This document shows positions 1 to 11,093 of a stretch of DNA of 64,000 bases, piece by piece. Below the pieces are notes generated by a model that was not told the origin of the DNA, searched no databases, and was given only the letters and a program-made list of their open reading frames with translations. Position 1 is the first letter of the stretch. Each line of letters opens with the position of its first letter. Position numbers and translations under genes: made by a program. Origin of the DNA: Helichrysum umbraculigerum. Lineage: Eukaryota > Streptophyta > Magnoliopsida > Asterales > Asteraceae. Location of the stretch: positions 132,010,090-132,074,089 of the forward strand of contig CATIUR010000002.1 of the NCBI GenBank assembly GCA_949592205.1. The letters run 5' to 3'.

Positions 1-98
1 CGCTGTGCGTAAATGCCAGTTATAAAGGATACACTAGGTACAATATGATGAGTTGACTAGTGCTATGTATCCGAAATTTATTTGTTCCTTTTGCCTTA
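1..98. other. Left flank, unassigned
   Basis: No gene is visible. The stretch ends with TTA (96-98), which is also found at 16353-16355 just beyond the Harbinger-like right end. If that element is real, this DNA was once contiguous with 16356 onward and could belong to the older copia remnant there. Confidence 0.3.
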
Positions 99-240
99 GG
101 GCGTGTTTGGTTCTTGGATTTGGTGGGATTTGGAAGGATATGTATTTTAAAATCGATGGAATCCTACGTTTGGTTTGAGGATGAGAGTCCCGTAATCACT
201 ATTGATTAGTGATTTGGAATCGCAAAGTGTAAAGCTTAAT

Positions 241-1231
241 TGTAGAAGGGGGGGGGGGGGGGGGGGGGTTGAATACAATTAAAAACTTTTTCTGATTTTA
301 ACTAAGTTAATTGAAAGTTCTTAATCGTTATAACAAAAACAGAGTATATCAGATAATATATATGACAATATCAAAGAACAATGTAATAGAAGCTGAAATG
401 GTGAATTGTATTGATCATAAAATTCACAAGTGTTGAATGCGGAATGGATTAACTAAAGTTAATCCAATTCAAACACTTAGCTAAACTATTACATTCGAGA
501 TGAACAGCAGTGGACAAACACGCTGACAGTTCACTCTATGAATCGATAAATCGTGCTTAGACAAACTACTCACTGATACACAAGTGATTAACACGAATTG
601 AATGACTAGCCTCAACAGTATAAAACACTGAACTATTTATACTACAAGAGTTCCTAAAATATCGCCTACAAAATAGGATCTTGGAAGGACACGTGTCGCT
701 GCTTGATTGGTTTGAACTCTGATGAATCGACATTCTGCGGGTCCCAATTCTGTTACCGCAAATATCTCATTACCTTAAAACCAATCACTTGCTGCCACGT
801 AATCTTTCGGACATACTTCGAACTGGAACACTCTTGCTGATGTTTAGATAAGTACAGTACTTTTTAGTACTTGATGATTGAGAGGCTTTATTGAATAGTC
901 CCTGAAGATGCAGCAATCCTCCTCACTCACTGCGAGCTAACATGCTCTTGTAGAATGAATTGAACTAAAGATCTTCAGTGACTAGTTGTTATTCTGGCAG
1001 TGACTTTTGCCTTTATTGATTTGAAGAAGTAAGGCTCTCGCTGACGTAGATCAGCGACACACCAAGTTGAGCTTTAAATCTTCCTCAGCATATCGAACGG
1101 AATGAATGACGATCGGCGAAACCTATTATTAGCAACAGCAGCTTCGATACAATCCATTTCTTCATCGAGTAGTGAACAGTTGAGTTGGTCAGCGACCAGT
1201 GACTTTATCATGGTCAGCGACCAGTGACTCA
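241..1231 (-). repeat. 3' LTR of a Sirevirus-like copia element
   Basis: Read on the minus strand the unit begins TGAGTCACTGG directly after a polypurine tract (1232-1245, minus-strand GGGGGAGATTGT) and ends CTTCTACA at 241. This fits a copia 3' LTR of about 991 bp. The U3 start carries a direct repeat of GGTCAGCGACCAGTGACT (copies ending near 1207 and 1231). A run of 21 G (248-268) sits just inside the outer end. No partner LTR is seen to the right, so the element is truncated at its 5' side. Confidence 0.6.
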
Positions 1232-1245
1232 ACAATCTCCCCCTA
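1232..1245 (-). other. Polypurine tract of the copia fragment
   Basis: The minus strand reads a purine-rich TTTAGGGGGAGATTGT abutting the LTR start, the usual plus-strand priming site of copia elements. It fixes the LTR boundary and the minus orientation. Confidence 0.6.
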
Positions 1246-1480
1246 AATGATTGTGATTGAAGCTCCCTAGACAAACTTGTTGCTGAGAAAGTTTATAGTC
1301 AGTGTTTAAGATTTTAAACATTCAGTGACTTTATACATTGATCCATTCATTTTTCTTTTTGGATTCTTTTGATATGATCTGAGTTTTGCACTTTGGTTTT
1401 CTCAAAAACAAAATTGGGTTTCATTGAACTGTATATCATAAAGTAAATTTAGTTACAATAAACCTAATCTATTACAAGCT

Positions 1481-3402
1481 TCAATTTAAACATCCCCAAA
1501 CTTCTTCTTCTTTTACGATGCCCAACTCACTCTGTAATTCATATTTGTCACTGGATGGCAGGAACCTGTACTGTCTAGCAAGCCCTTCTTCCATGATTGC
1601 TTTTCTCATTATTGAGTTCTTGGGAAGCACACTAACTATTCTGATTAGATGTACAAGCTGCTCATGATCTATCTTTTCAAGCTCTGATTCTCTTTGGAAA
1701 CATAGCTTTCCATTGAAGTCCCTGTAAACAATCCCTTTCTCTCCTTCAGTAACTTCAGTGCCCTCAACCCTTGGCACTCCATCAGGAATTGACAGATTCA
1801 GCTTGCTGGTGTTTGGAATTCTGATAATTCTGTTGGTACCTGCCCTATACCTTGGACTTGGTGGCTGCACTATCTCCTCGCCAAATATGACAGTGTCTTC
1901 TGGTCTAAGTAGCTGTAGATCCACCATATTCTTGAACAACCTGTCAATCTCAGCCAAGACTTCTTCTTTTGCAGCACTTGAGGAGTGACTGATAGCAAGT
2001 CTAATTTCATTCCATTCTTCTCTATGAAGTTTACAGACTTGATCAAGATTGATTGCTTGAGAATCCAATCCTCTGTGGATAAGTAGCTGAGCTTGAGACT
2101 TGTTCTTAGGCTTCTTCAGGTAGACTTTGCTGATAGGAGCAGGGTTTGATCTTCCAACCATTCTGACAGCATATTTCTTCCTGTCAATCTCATCCAACAT
2201 TCTATCAGCAGATGTCTTTGCTCCCCCTTTCTTCTTCAACTTGCTGCCCTTTTTATTTGCACAAAGCTCTTGTTGAAGATCAGATTCTTCAACATCTTGA
2301 AGGAGTTTAGACAGCCTAAAATCTTCATCTTCTTGCTTTCTTTTTAAGAAGATTTCTCTTTCTCTTTGAATGGCTTCATCTCCACTCAGCTTCAACAGAA
2401 AAGCTCGATCAGAATCAGATTGTTCCTTCAGTTTTCTCTTTCTTTCTTCTTCTTCTTTCTCATCTTGCTCAGCTTGAAATTTTAAGAGCATCTCCCTCTC
2501 ATTCTTCTGTCTCTCTCTAATTTTTCTTACTATTCGCTGCTGTTCAGTTTCTTCAGGATGAGAACTTTCTGAAGATAAAACTGATGACAGAAGATGAGCA
2601 GGAACAGAAGAATCTGAATCTGTGATCTCTGATAGAGAGTGATGATAAGTTGTAGTAGTTGTTGCTTCTGTTGGTGTAATGATAGTGGGGATTGAGAGGG
2701 TGATCTGTGTTGTTACTGTTGTGGTTGTGGTAGTTGGTGCAGTTGTTGTTGTTGTTGCTGGAATTGTTGTTGGTGGGGTTGATGGTTGTGTAATTGCTGT
2801 TGTTTGGGTTGTTGCTGGTGGTTGTGTTGTTGCTGATGTTTGGATTGTTGCTGGTGGATGTGTTGTTGCTGATGTTTGGATTGTTGCTGATGGTATGATT
2901 GCTGTTGCTGGGGATGCCTCAGATATGACAGTGTCTGTATGAGGCGTTTCTGATAAGGACTTAGGTTGCTCCATGATAGTTTTGAGATTGTGCATGGCGG
3001 CTGATATTTCTTCCTCGGAGAAGTTTATCTTTTTGGAAGAAATGGACTCTGATGTGGGAGACTTGCTGGTCCTTTTTCTTTTAATTAGAATAGAAGAGAT
3101 TGGTAGCTGATCTTCCATTTGATCATCAGAGGCAACTGGTTGCTGATCTTCCATCTGATCATCAGAGGCAACTGGTTGCTGATCTTCCATCTGAATAGCA
3201 ATATCTTCTTCTTTCTTATCATTAGTACCAGCATCAGTATCTTTTTCACTAGTCCCATCATTCTTGACTTCTTTATCATCACCATCTTGCATACCAGCAT
3301 CATTCTTTTTCTTTTCATTGCTTCCATTATTACCATCATTATTATCACCATCATCATCATCTCCTTCATCCATATCGACAACATCATCTTCTTGTTGTCT
3401 AT
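1481..3402 (-). pseudogene. Sirevirus-like extra ORF, 3' part (split by element A)
   Basis: About 640 codons on the minus strand form the C-terminal part of a large ORF whose N-terminal part is at 14041-15362. It has a D/E/N-rich start and three copies of a 12-residue unit containing MEDQQPVAS. A Thr/Pro-rich linker follows, then a highly charged segment (RIVRKIRERQKNER onward, about residues 290-385) that looks like a coiled coil, and a globular end containing IHRGLDSQAINLDQVC. Position just upstream of a copia 3' LTR, low-complexity linkers and a coiled coil resemble the env-like/extra ORF downstream of pol in Sireviruses. That family assignment is inference; I see no catalytic motif. Codons 1-3 of the open frame come from the LTR of element A, so the frame is continuous with the other half only across the insertion. 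Confidence 0.5.
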
Positions 3403-3407
3403 TCATC
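3403..3407. repeat. Target site duplication of element A (left)
   Basis: TCATC here is repeated at 14041-14045 immediately outside the other LTR. This 5-bp duplication proves a single LTR-element insertion into the ORF. Confidence 0.95.
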
Positions 3408-5811
3408 TGTAACACCCCCGAAATTCACTGTTTTGCGGAAGCATAGTTTGGGGTGTTACTAATTAAATATCACAGCACAAGGATAAAGCAAACGACCTCT
3501 AAATGAGACGTTTTGTAAATTAGTTACATTCCATAGATATAATGTTTGAAAACTTAGTGTTTTCGTATACAAAATGTAGTTTCCCCTAGAGTCCACGCGT
3601 ATAGCGGGAGATTCTATTACATAATCAAAATATACAAAAGATAATGCTAAAAATCTCCGTTAATGCAGTTGTGTTGAAATCATGCGACTCTAGCTAAAAT
3701 CCTGGAGTAATCCTACTCCATCCGGGTACCTGAGAAAACATGCTAAAAAGTATCAACCAAAAGGTTGGTGAATCTCACAGGTTTGTAATTAATATCGGCT
3801 TTGAACACGAGATTTCATTAGTAGTGCCCGTAGGCGTAAAATCAGCCATTGCCATCCAGCAATCGTAAAATCAGTATTTGCAATCCAGCAAATGTAAATA
3901 AATAAGTTTATACCGTTGCCATGAGGCTCATAATCGAAGCTTAACCCGTAAATAATATGTTTGCTCCCGTGACATGCTCGTAAGTGAGCAAGCATCAGTA
4001 ACGAATAAGTTGTCACCCGTTTATACGTGTAAATCGGTACGTGGCAGCGCTACTGCCCCGGGTGGGGAGGGTCATTTCCCTAATGGATCCATTAACTACT
4101 GTTCGCGCTTAAGTCCATAACTAACGATATATGATGGAGAGACTTCTGTAAATAGTAATTAACTCATGCAATTCCGTTTGGTATAGAAATCAGTTTAGTA
4201 CTTGTGTTCAGGAAAATCAGTAGCATGTATCTCCCCCAATAAGATAAAACAGTAAAAGTGGGGCCGTAAGACTCACCTGAGTCTTTGCAAGTACGTTTAT
4301 ATCAATAAACGAGTAAATAATATCAACCGTAGGTTCTCCAAACCCGTAACCTTCAAATGCCTAAACATATAAAGTTAAGTAAGTAGATGTCTCGCAAGAC
4401 CATCTAGGCTAGTTGTTTACACAACTCATTATGTCCAAGTGTTTGTTTAGTAATCCGTTTGTAGTTTGAAAACAATTATGGCCCGTTGGTGACGGTTTGT
4501 ATAAAATGATTCAAAGTGTTATCATTTATAACGCAATTTAGTGTAATTGTAATAGAAAGTATGTTCTATGACGTTTGTTAAGTCGTATGACATAAGTATT
4601 TGAAGTTGTGTAAGTTCGACACTTAGTAAAATCTGACTTTTCAAGGTTCTGGTTTGTGCGACGTAGCATACGACGTAGCATGCGACGTAGGGTGCGACGT
4701 TGGGTGCTACGTCGCAGATCCGGACTGCGACGTTGAGCATGACGTCGCTAAGTGCGATTTCGCAATTTAATGCGACGTAAAGGCTGGCGTCGCTATATGC
4801 GACGTTGAGTATTTGTGCGACGTAGGGGTCGATGTCGCTAAGTGCGACGTTGGCCACTTAATGCGACGTTAGGGCTGACGTCGCTATATGCGACGTTGCG
4901 AGGGGTATTGCGACGTAGTGGCCTACGTCGCAGGTAGCCCGTCGTCTCTGCGACGTAGCGGTCTGATCGGACAATGGTGGCCGGAAAATCGGTCGAAAAA
5001 CTTCCGTTAGGTCCAAATCTTTTACCCAACCCATTTTTGGACATTTTAAGCATATATAAACCATAAAAACGTAAAAATGAGCAAAAACGGAGAGTTTCGG
5101 GTTTTGTCGGAAACTTACAAAATGTCGGATAGAAAATCCGAAAAGATGGAAAGGTAGATCGGGATGCCGTGGTTCTTTTATTCCAAAGGAGTGGTATGAT
5201 TCGGCGTCGTTTCGTGATGTTATTTTGTGATTTTGTAATATGGTGGTGGTTTTGTTAGTTGAGAGGGAAATGAGAGAAAGAAAAAGAAAGAAATGAGAAA
5301 GAGAAAAGGAAGTGGGAGGTTAAGCCTCCCATTTTCAGTCCGCGCCTCCGCGCTCCGTGCGGTGTTCGTTTCCTCCGTCGTTTAAACGTTATATCAAGCA
5401 GTTATATTTTTAAAAGGTGACGGGAATATTTTAAATGAAATACCTTGAAATTAATTATAAAAACATTTTTCGAAGTATTAAAATTCTTAACTCGCGTTTA
5501 ATTCGTATTCGTTAAATTATTTAAAATGTCATCGCGATATTATAAATAATGTTTGTTCGCTGTGTATTTTATATAATAAAATACGTTCTCATTATTTAGG
5601 AAATTTTCTGTCACCAACGTCAAAATAATTGTGTCGGACTCCGTCCGGTTAATTCGTACGATTTATCCAAATCGCGTAAATACACACATATATATATAAA
5701 TCAACTTATATATATACAAATAGAGCCTGTAATTAGTCCTATTACATACTAATTACAACTAGTTATAAACAATTAAGCATAATCAATTATCCTAATTATG
5801 CAGGTGTTACA
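3408..5811 (-). repeat. Element A 3' LTR (2404 bp)
   Basis: Begins TGTAACACCCCC and ends GGTGTTACA on the plus strand. It contains the same modules as the 5' LTR: the GCGACGT array (4656-4961), the 5' splice-like site (junction 4276/4277), the hairpin (3754-3767) and the acceptor-like site (3730). It lacks the 11-bp AAGTGAAAAG-type insertion seen near 13520 in the other copy. Confidence 0.95.
4656..4961. repeat. GCGACGT palindrome array, element A 3' LTR
   Basis: About twelve GCGACGT and four ACGTCGC copies occur in some 300 bp. The best foldback is TGCGACGTAG, a TGGC loop, then CTACGTCGCA (10-bp perfect stem, near 4909-4932). See the matching array at 12873-13180. Confidence 0.9.
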
Positions 5812-5825
5812 TTCTCCCCTTGTTA
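5812..5825 (-). other. Polypurine tract, element A
   Basis: The minus strand reads AACAAGGGGAGAA immediately before the 3' LTR. This is the plus-strand primer and defines the LTR edge. Confidence 0.9.
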
Positions 5826-5828
5826 AAG

Positions 5829-5846
5829 AAATTTCGTCCCGAAATT
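5829..5846 (-). promoter_or_regulatory. Hairpin overlapping gag-pol stop, element A
   Basis: AAATTTCG-TCC-CGAAATT is an inverted repeat overlapping the gag-pol stop codon (5845-5847) and sitting next to the polypurine tract. The same palindrome is present in B (22446-22463), C (40872-40888) and D (33274-33290), the last with loop TCA. Confidence 0.6.
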
Positions 5847-8800
5847 AGCCTGAGTGCACGGACGGTGCGTTATCTGGGAAGAGATGTGGATATTTCTGTC
5901 GCATTTGGTCTTCCCGTTCCCAGGTGAACTCAGGGCCGCGCCTAGAATTCCACCTGACTTTTACGATGGGAATACGACTCTGTTTCAATTGCTTGACCTC
6001 ACGGTCCATGATTTCCATAGGTTCCTCGACAAAATGAAGTTTATCATTGATTTGAATTTCGTCGAGCGGTATAATCAGTGTCTCGTCAGACAGACATTTC
6101 TTCAAGTTAGAAATGTGGAATGTGTTGTGTACGCTGCTGAGTTCAGCAGGAAGTTGCAGGCGGTATGCCACTGGACCAATCCTTTCCAGGATTTCGAATG
6201 GTCCGATGTATCTAGGATTTAGTTTGCCTCGTTTTCCGAATCGAATGACACCCTTCCACGGTGCCACTTTGAGGAGTACCTTGTCCCCTACCTGGAACTC
6301 AAGGTGTTTGCGTCTCACGTCAGCATAGCTTTTCTGACGATCACGTGCGGCTTTCAGCCGGTTTTGAATACCAATGATTTTCTCAGTAGTTTCTTGAATG
6401 ATATCTGGACCCGTGAGTTGGGAATCTCCTAACTCAGTCCAACAGATAGGTGATCGGCACTTACGTCCGTAAAGTGCCTCGAAGGGTGCAGCCTTTATGC
6501 TGGTATGATAACTGTTGTTGTACGAGAACTCGCACAACGGTAAGTGATTTTCCCAAGAAGTACCGAAGTCAACTACGCAGGCTCGTAGCATATCCTCCAG
6601 TGTTTGAATAGTTCGTTCGCTTTGGCCATCGGTTTGCGGGTGATAAGCAGTACTCATATCCAGACGAGTACCAAGAGATTTCTGCAGTGATTGCCAAAAG
6701 TTAGAAGTAAAACGGCTGTCCCTATCTGAGATGATCGAGATAGGTACCCCGTGTCGCGAGATGATTTCTTTGACGTAGATGCGAGTCAGACGCTCCATCT
6801 TGTCGGTTTCCTTGATGGCCAGAAAATGAGCAGATTTCGTGAGACGGTCCACGATCACCCAAATGGTATCGCAACCACTCGAAGTTTTTGGTAGTTTGGT
6901 AATGAAGTCCATGGAAATCTGTTCCCATTTCCATTGAGGAATTTCAGGTTGTTGAAGCAACCCAGAGGGTCTTTGATGTTCGGTCTTTACTTTGGAACAG
7001 GTTAGGCATTTACTGACGTACAAGGCGATGTCAGCTTTCATGTTAGGCCACCAATACAACCCTTTGACGTCATGATACATCTTGTCAGATCCGGGATGTA
7101 TAGAGTATCGAGATTTGTGAGCTTCAGCCATCACCAAATCTCGCAAGTTTCCGAATTTGGGTAACCACACCCGGTTAGAGAAGTATCGAGTTCCATCGGG
7201 TTTGATTTCGAATTGTTTATCCAAGCCTCGCAAGGCTTCATTTTTCAAGTTTTCATCGTTGAGTGCTTCAAGTTGAGCGGTAAGGATTTGAGCAGGAAGC
7301 TCGTTACGAATTGTCATAGAAAGTGCTCGGACTCGAAGGGGTTTCACTCGTTCTTTTCGGCTTAAGGCGTCAGCAACTACGTTAGCCTTGCCCGGATGAT
7401 ATTTGATCTCGCAGTCGTAGTCACTAAGTAACTCAACCCAGCGACGTTGTCTCATGTTTAGATCTTTCTGATCGAATATGTGTTGGAGACTTTTGTGATC
7501 GGTAAAGATAGTGCTTTTCGTACCGTAGAGATTATGTCTCCAGATTTTCAATGCGAAGACCACAGCACCTAACTCGAGGTCGTGGGTCGTATAGTTTTTC
7601 TCGTGGATTTTCAGTTGTCGTGAGGCATAGGCAATGACTTTTTCCCGTTGCATCAACACACAACCAAGTCCTTGGTGTGAGGCGTCGCAGTAAACTACAA
7701 AATCGTCGGTGCCCTCGGGTAAGGACAAGATTGGTGCACTGCAAAGTTTGTTTTTCAATAGCTGGAAGGCTGACTCCTGTTTATCCGTCCAATCGAACTT
7801 CTTATCCTTCTGAGTTAGTGTGGTTAGGGGAACAGCTATTCTTGAAAAGTTTTCGATGAATCGGCGGTAATAACCAGCAAGACCTAAGAATTGTCTCACT
7901 TCGGTTGGAGTGGTCGGTGACTCCCAGCCCTTGATTGCTTCAATCTTGGCGGGATCAACATGAATTCCTTGGCTGTCAATCACGTGCCCGAGGAATTGAA
8001 CGGTTCGAATCCAGAACTCACACTTAGAGAATTTGGCATATAACTCTTCGTGTTTCAGAAGTCCTAGAATGGTTTTCAGATGTTGAGCATGTTCCTGTTC
8101 ATTTCGAGAGTAAATCAGGATATCATCGATGAACACAATGACGAATTTGTCAAGATATGGTTTGCACACCCGATTCATAAGGTCCATGAATACGGCCGGA
8201 GCGTTGGTCAATCCGAATGGCATCACTTGGAATTCATAATGCCCATAACGAGTTCGGAAAGCTGTCTTTGGGATATCATTGTCACGGACTCGGAGTTGAT
8301 GATAACCCGACCGTAGATCAATCTTTGAGTAAACACTCGATCCCTGGAGTTGGTCGAACAGGTCATCGATTCTAGGAAGAGGGTACCGATTCTTTATGGT
8401 TAGCTTATTCAGCTCTCGGTAGTCAATACACATGCGGAAAGATCCATCTTTCTTTTTCACGAATAAGACCGGAGCTCCCCAAGGTGAGGAACTTGGTCGA
8501 ATGAATCCTCTGTCCAGGAGTTCCTGTAGTTGGTTAGACAACTCCTGCATTTCGGATGGTGCTAAACGGTAAGGGGCTCGTGCCACGGGTGCAGCTCCGG
8601 GCACAAGTTCGATTTGAAATTCAACTTGTCTAGGTGGCGGCAGTCCGGGCAAGTCTTCAGGAAAGACTTCCGGGAAATCCCGCACGATCGGAACATCCTC
8701 AAGTCGCTTCTCCTCCGACTTCTTCTCCGTTACATGTGCGAGGATGGCTTGATACCCTTTTCGTAGATATTTTCTAGTTTTCAGACAAGATACGATATTT

Positions 8801-10254
8801 AGATTCCGTCTGCCGGTCTCCCCTTGTAGGACTAAGGTTCCACCGGAGACAAGAGGTATACGAACGAGTTTGTCATGACAGATGATTTCAGCTCGGTGCT
8901 TGGATAACCAATCCATACCGACAATAATATCGAAGCTGCCGATCTCGACAGGGATTAAATCAATGGAAAACGTTTCGTTCGTGAGGTTAAGTGTACAGTT
9001 GTGTATGATGCTATCAGTCTCAATCAGTTTGCCGTTAGCTAATTCTACAATGTATTTAGCATCTAAGGCAGTGGGAGTAATATCAAGTAAAGGGCTAAAT
9101 TTCTCAGATATGAAGCTTCTATCGGCACCGGTATCAAATAACACAGAAGTAGTAAGGTCGTTGAGAAGGAACGTACCCGTCACGACGTTCGGGTCTTGTC
9201 TGGCTTCCCCAGCCTTGATAACGAATGATCTGCCGCGAGCAGGGTTGTTGTTGCTTTTCAGTTTTGGGCAATCTTTCTTGAAATGCCCTGTATTTCCGCA
9301 CCCAAAGCAGGCCTTTGGTGCATTAGTGTTGGGGGTAGAAATGTTGATTCGGCAATCCTTGGCTAGATGCCCGAACCGTTTGCAGTTGGAGCAAGGGCAA
9401 GAACCGTCGTGGTGGCGGTTGCATTTGGGACAGTAGGGTCTGCTCCCGCTGTACCCTTTCTTCTCCGAAGTTCCAGATGTATAAGCCTTAATGTACTCAG
9501 GCTTTTTGTTGAAGGTTTGGTTGGATGAGTTGGGGTTTCCTTCCCACTTGCGTTTGTTGTTTGCAGATGGGGTTGAAGTTGTGCCGCGGCGGACAGAATT
9601 TGCCGTTAACTCATGGGCCATACGGATGGCGCTCTGAATAGTACCCGGTTTGGAAGAAGTAACCAGGTCTTGGAGTCTCTCAGGAAGACCATCAACGAAT
9701 TTCTCGATCCTCTTGTACTCAGGATCGACCATGGTTGGGCACAGAAGTGCCAGTTGGTGGAAACGGTTGGTGTAGCCGGTGATATCATTACCTTGCATCT
9801 TATGGTTCCAAAATTCCACTTCTAGTTGTTTCAATTCATCCCTGGGGCAATACTCGCCCCTCAACATCTTCTTCAACTCCTCCCACGGGAGTTGGTAAGC
9901 AGTAGCAACACTCACAGTCTGGGCATAAGTGTTCCACCAGGTGAGTGCGGTGTCAGTAAAAGTACTAACGGAGAACTTAACCTTATCTCCCTCCGCACAG
10001 TTGCAGATAAGAAATACAGACTCAACTTTCTCGATCCAGCGTACTAGACCGATAGCTCCCTCGGTACCTGCAAAGTTTAGAGGTTTGCAGTTCTGAAAGT
10101 CTTTGTATGAACAGGGTTTAGCAGTAGTGGTTTCAGCGGCATCGCTGTTCCTCGAGGAATTTGGTGGAGTATTCCGAGCCAAGGCTTCAGTAACAGCCTG
10201 GGTTATAAGGGAGGTAATCTGGGCATCGGTGTATGGTCGTGTCTTTGGCGGCAT
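5845..10254 (-). CDS. Gag-Pol polyprotein of element A (1469 aa, intact)
   Basis: A single open frame encodes all the retrotransposition enzymes. Gag spans about residues 1-345, with CX2CX4HX4C knuckles at C288-C301 and C316-C329. Protease has DTGA at 374-377. Reverse transcriptase has the active-site variant FIDD at 708-711. RNase H acidic residues include D857, E894 and D919. The integrase zinc-binding H1046/H1053/C1083/C1086 precede D1116, D1177 and E1213 (a D-x35-E spacing). A GPF-type module starts near 1351 and a chromodomain-like segment spans about 1417-1460 (IVKVRWN, FTWERED). The ATG opens MPPKTRPYTD, as in element C. No frame break is visible, so this copy may be active. The protein would assemble particles in the cytoplasm and integrate cDNA in the nucleus. 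The chromodomain-like tail suggests chromatin-guided targeting in this clade. Confidence 0.95.
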   Translation of the reverse strand: MPPKTRPYTDAQITSLITQAVTEALARNTPPNSSRNSDAAETTTAKPCSYKDFQNCKPLNFAGTEGAIGLVRWIEKVESVFLICNCAEGDKVKFSVSTFTDTALTWWNTYAQTVSVATAYQLPWEELKKMLRGEYCPRDELKQLEVEFWNHKMQGNDITGYTNRFHQLALLCPTMVDPEYKRIEKFVDGLPERLQDLVTSSKPGTIQSAIRMAHELTANSVRRGTTSTPSANNKRKWEGNPNSSNQTFNKKPEYIKAYTSGTSEKKGYSGSRPYCPKCNRHHDGSCPCSNCKRFGHLAKDCRINISTPNTNAPKACFGCGNTGHFKKDCPKLKSNNNPARGRSFVIKAGEARQDPNVVTGTFLLNDLTTSVLFDTGADRSFISEKFSPLLDITPTALDAKYIVELANGKLIETDSIIHNCTLNLTNETFSIDLIPVEIGSFDIIVGMDWLSKHRAEIICHDKLVRIPLVSGGTLVLQGETGRRNLNIVSCLKTRKYLRKGYQAILAHVTEKKSEEKRLEDVPIVRDFPEVFPEDLPGLPPPRQVEFQIELVPGAAPVARAPYRLAPSEMQELSNQLQELLDRGFIRPSSSPWGAPVLFVKKKDGSFRMCIDYRELNKLTIKNRYPLPRIDDLFDQLQGSSVYSKIDLRSGYHQLRVRDNDIPKTAFRTRYGHYEFQVMPFGLTNAPAVFMDLMNRVCKPYLDKFVIVFIDDILIYSRNEQEHAQHLKTILGLLKHEELYAKFSKCEFWIRTVQFLGHVIDSQGIHVDPAKIEAIKGWESPTTPTEVRQFLGLAGYYRRFIENFSRIAVPLTTLTQKDKKFDWTDKQESAFQLLKNKLCSAPILSLPEGTDDFVVYCDASHQGLGCVLMQREKVIAYASRQLKIHEKNYTTHDLELGAVVFALKIWRHNLYGTKSTIFTDHKSLQHIFDQKDLNMRQRRWVELLSDYDCEIKYHPGKANVVADALSRKERVKPLRVRALSMTIRNELPAQILTAQLEALNDENLKNEALRGLDKQFEIKPDGTRYFSNRVWLPKFGNLRDLVMAEAHKSRYSIHPGSDKMYHDVKGLYWWPNMKADIALYVSKCLTCSKVKTEHQRPSGLLQQPEIPQWKWEQISMDFITKLPKTSSGCDTIWVIVDRLTKSAHFLAIKETDKMERLTRIYVKEIISRHGVPISIISDRDSRFTSNFWQSLQKSLGTRLDMSTAYHPQTDGQSERTIQTLEDMLRACVVDFGTSWENHLPLCEFSYNNSYHTSIKAAPFEALYGRKCRSPICWTELGDSQLTGPDIIQETTEKIIGIQNRLKAARDRQKSYADVRRKHLEFQVGDKVLLKVAPWKGVIRFGKRGKLNPRYIGPFEILERIGPVAYRLQLPAELSSVHNTFHISNLKKCLSDETLIIPLDEIQINDKLHFVEEPMEIMDREVKQLKQSRIPIVKVRWNSRRGPEFTWEREDQMRQKYPHLFPDNAPSVHSG

Positions 10255-10616
10255 GATTCTTCAATAAAAGAAATGAAGATACATGAGATTTTGTATGAGC
10301 TGGTAATTGTCACAGATGTACATGTATAAAAGCAGTAATACATAACATCAACATGGAAAATGACAATTAATGTGAGTTGAGATAACAAAGGATATCTGAT
10401 AGATAAAGTGAGTTTAAAAGTTACATCTTACAGAGATATTACAAAAGGTGTCGGGAATGGTTACATCCGACTAGTTTATAGAGTAGTGCTAGATAGTCCC
10501 TAGATTACGCGATAGATTACAAGACGAAAGCTACACTAATCTTAATGTAGATTAATTTGTTCCATAGCGTGCCAAGGCGGTCCACAGTTTCTGCTAGTCG
10601 GTTGGTTCATTCTTAG

Positions 10617-11093
10617 TTAAGGTTCCTGGCTTTCGGATTCGTCTTCCGACTCCAGGTTCAGGTCGTGTGGGTGGTAGCGTGCCTCGAGCATGTCCCTGTA
10701 TCTTTGAGTCGTGGAGCGGTACCTAGTCTCCTCCGTTGATTTCTTGCCCAAACGTTTGATCCATGTTTTGGTCCTACGGGTTAGGTTGGTGGCCACTTTC
10801 TTCCAGTAACGGATCTTATCTTTGATTCGTGTAGGAACAGATCGGTTTGAGATTCTCAATCTTTGTTCATAGTCTATGCACTTACGCTTAAGTGCCCAAT
10901 TTCGGCCGTCTAGTCCCACGGCCTGATCTCGCACTCTTTCATATTCTTCTATGTCGATGCCAGTCATTTCGAAATTCTGGTTTTCGTTTCCCTCCCGCAT
11001 GATTTCTTCTTCTGGTACGATGTCCTCATCGAGATACGTGTACTGGATTTGTTCCCCGTGGACTTGGTCACTATCAGACATGTAGTCGTCCAT
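10617..11093 (-). CDS. Accessory ORF of element A, 5' of gag (158 aa)
   Basis: This ORF lies between the primer binding site and gag, ending about 360 nt before the gag ATG. It starts MDDYMSDSDQ. The protein has an acidic N-terminal third, a strongly basic middle (KIRYWKKVATNLTRRTKTW) and an acidic tail (LESEDESESQEP). I recognise no family. It occupies the slot that holds a different, coiled-coil ORF in elements B and C, although the gag-pol of A is close to that of C. The flanking leader is conserved, so this looks like a module exchange. Expression could need internal initiation, splicing or reinitiation; nothing in the sequence decides which. Confidence 0.6.
   Translation of the reverse strand: MDDYMSDSDQVHGEQIQYTYLDEDIVPEEEIMREGNENQNFEMTGIDIEEYERVRDQAVGLDGRNWALKRKCIDYEQRLRISNRSVPTRIKDKIRYWKKVATNLTRRTKTWIKRLGKKSTEETRYRSTTQRYRDMLEARYHPHDLNLESEDESESQEP

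Noticed and set aside
2679..2942. Plus-strand Val-rich open frame
   Set aside because: It is the antisense shadow of the Thr/Pro-rich linker of the minus-strand Sirevirus-like ORF.
3119..3446. Plus-strand Ile/Ser-rich frames with signal-peptide-like look
   Set aside because: Antisense of the acidic D/E/N-rich repeat region; composition is explained by that.
8882..9436. 184-codon plus-strand frame within element A
   Set aside because: Antisense of gag/protease in gag-pol; similar shadows recur at 25499 and 43825 in B and C.
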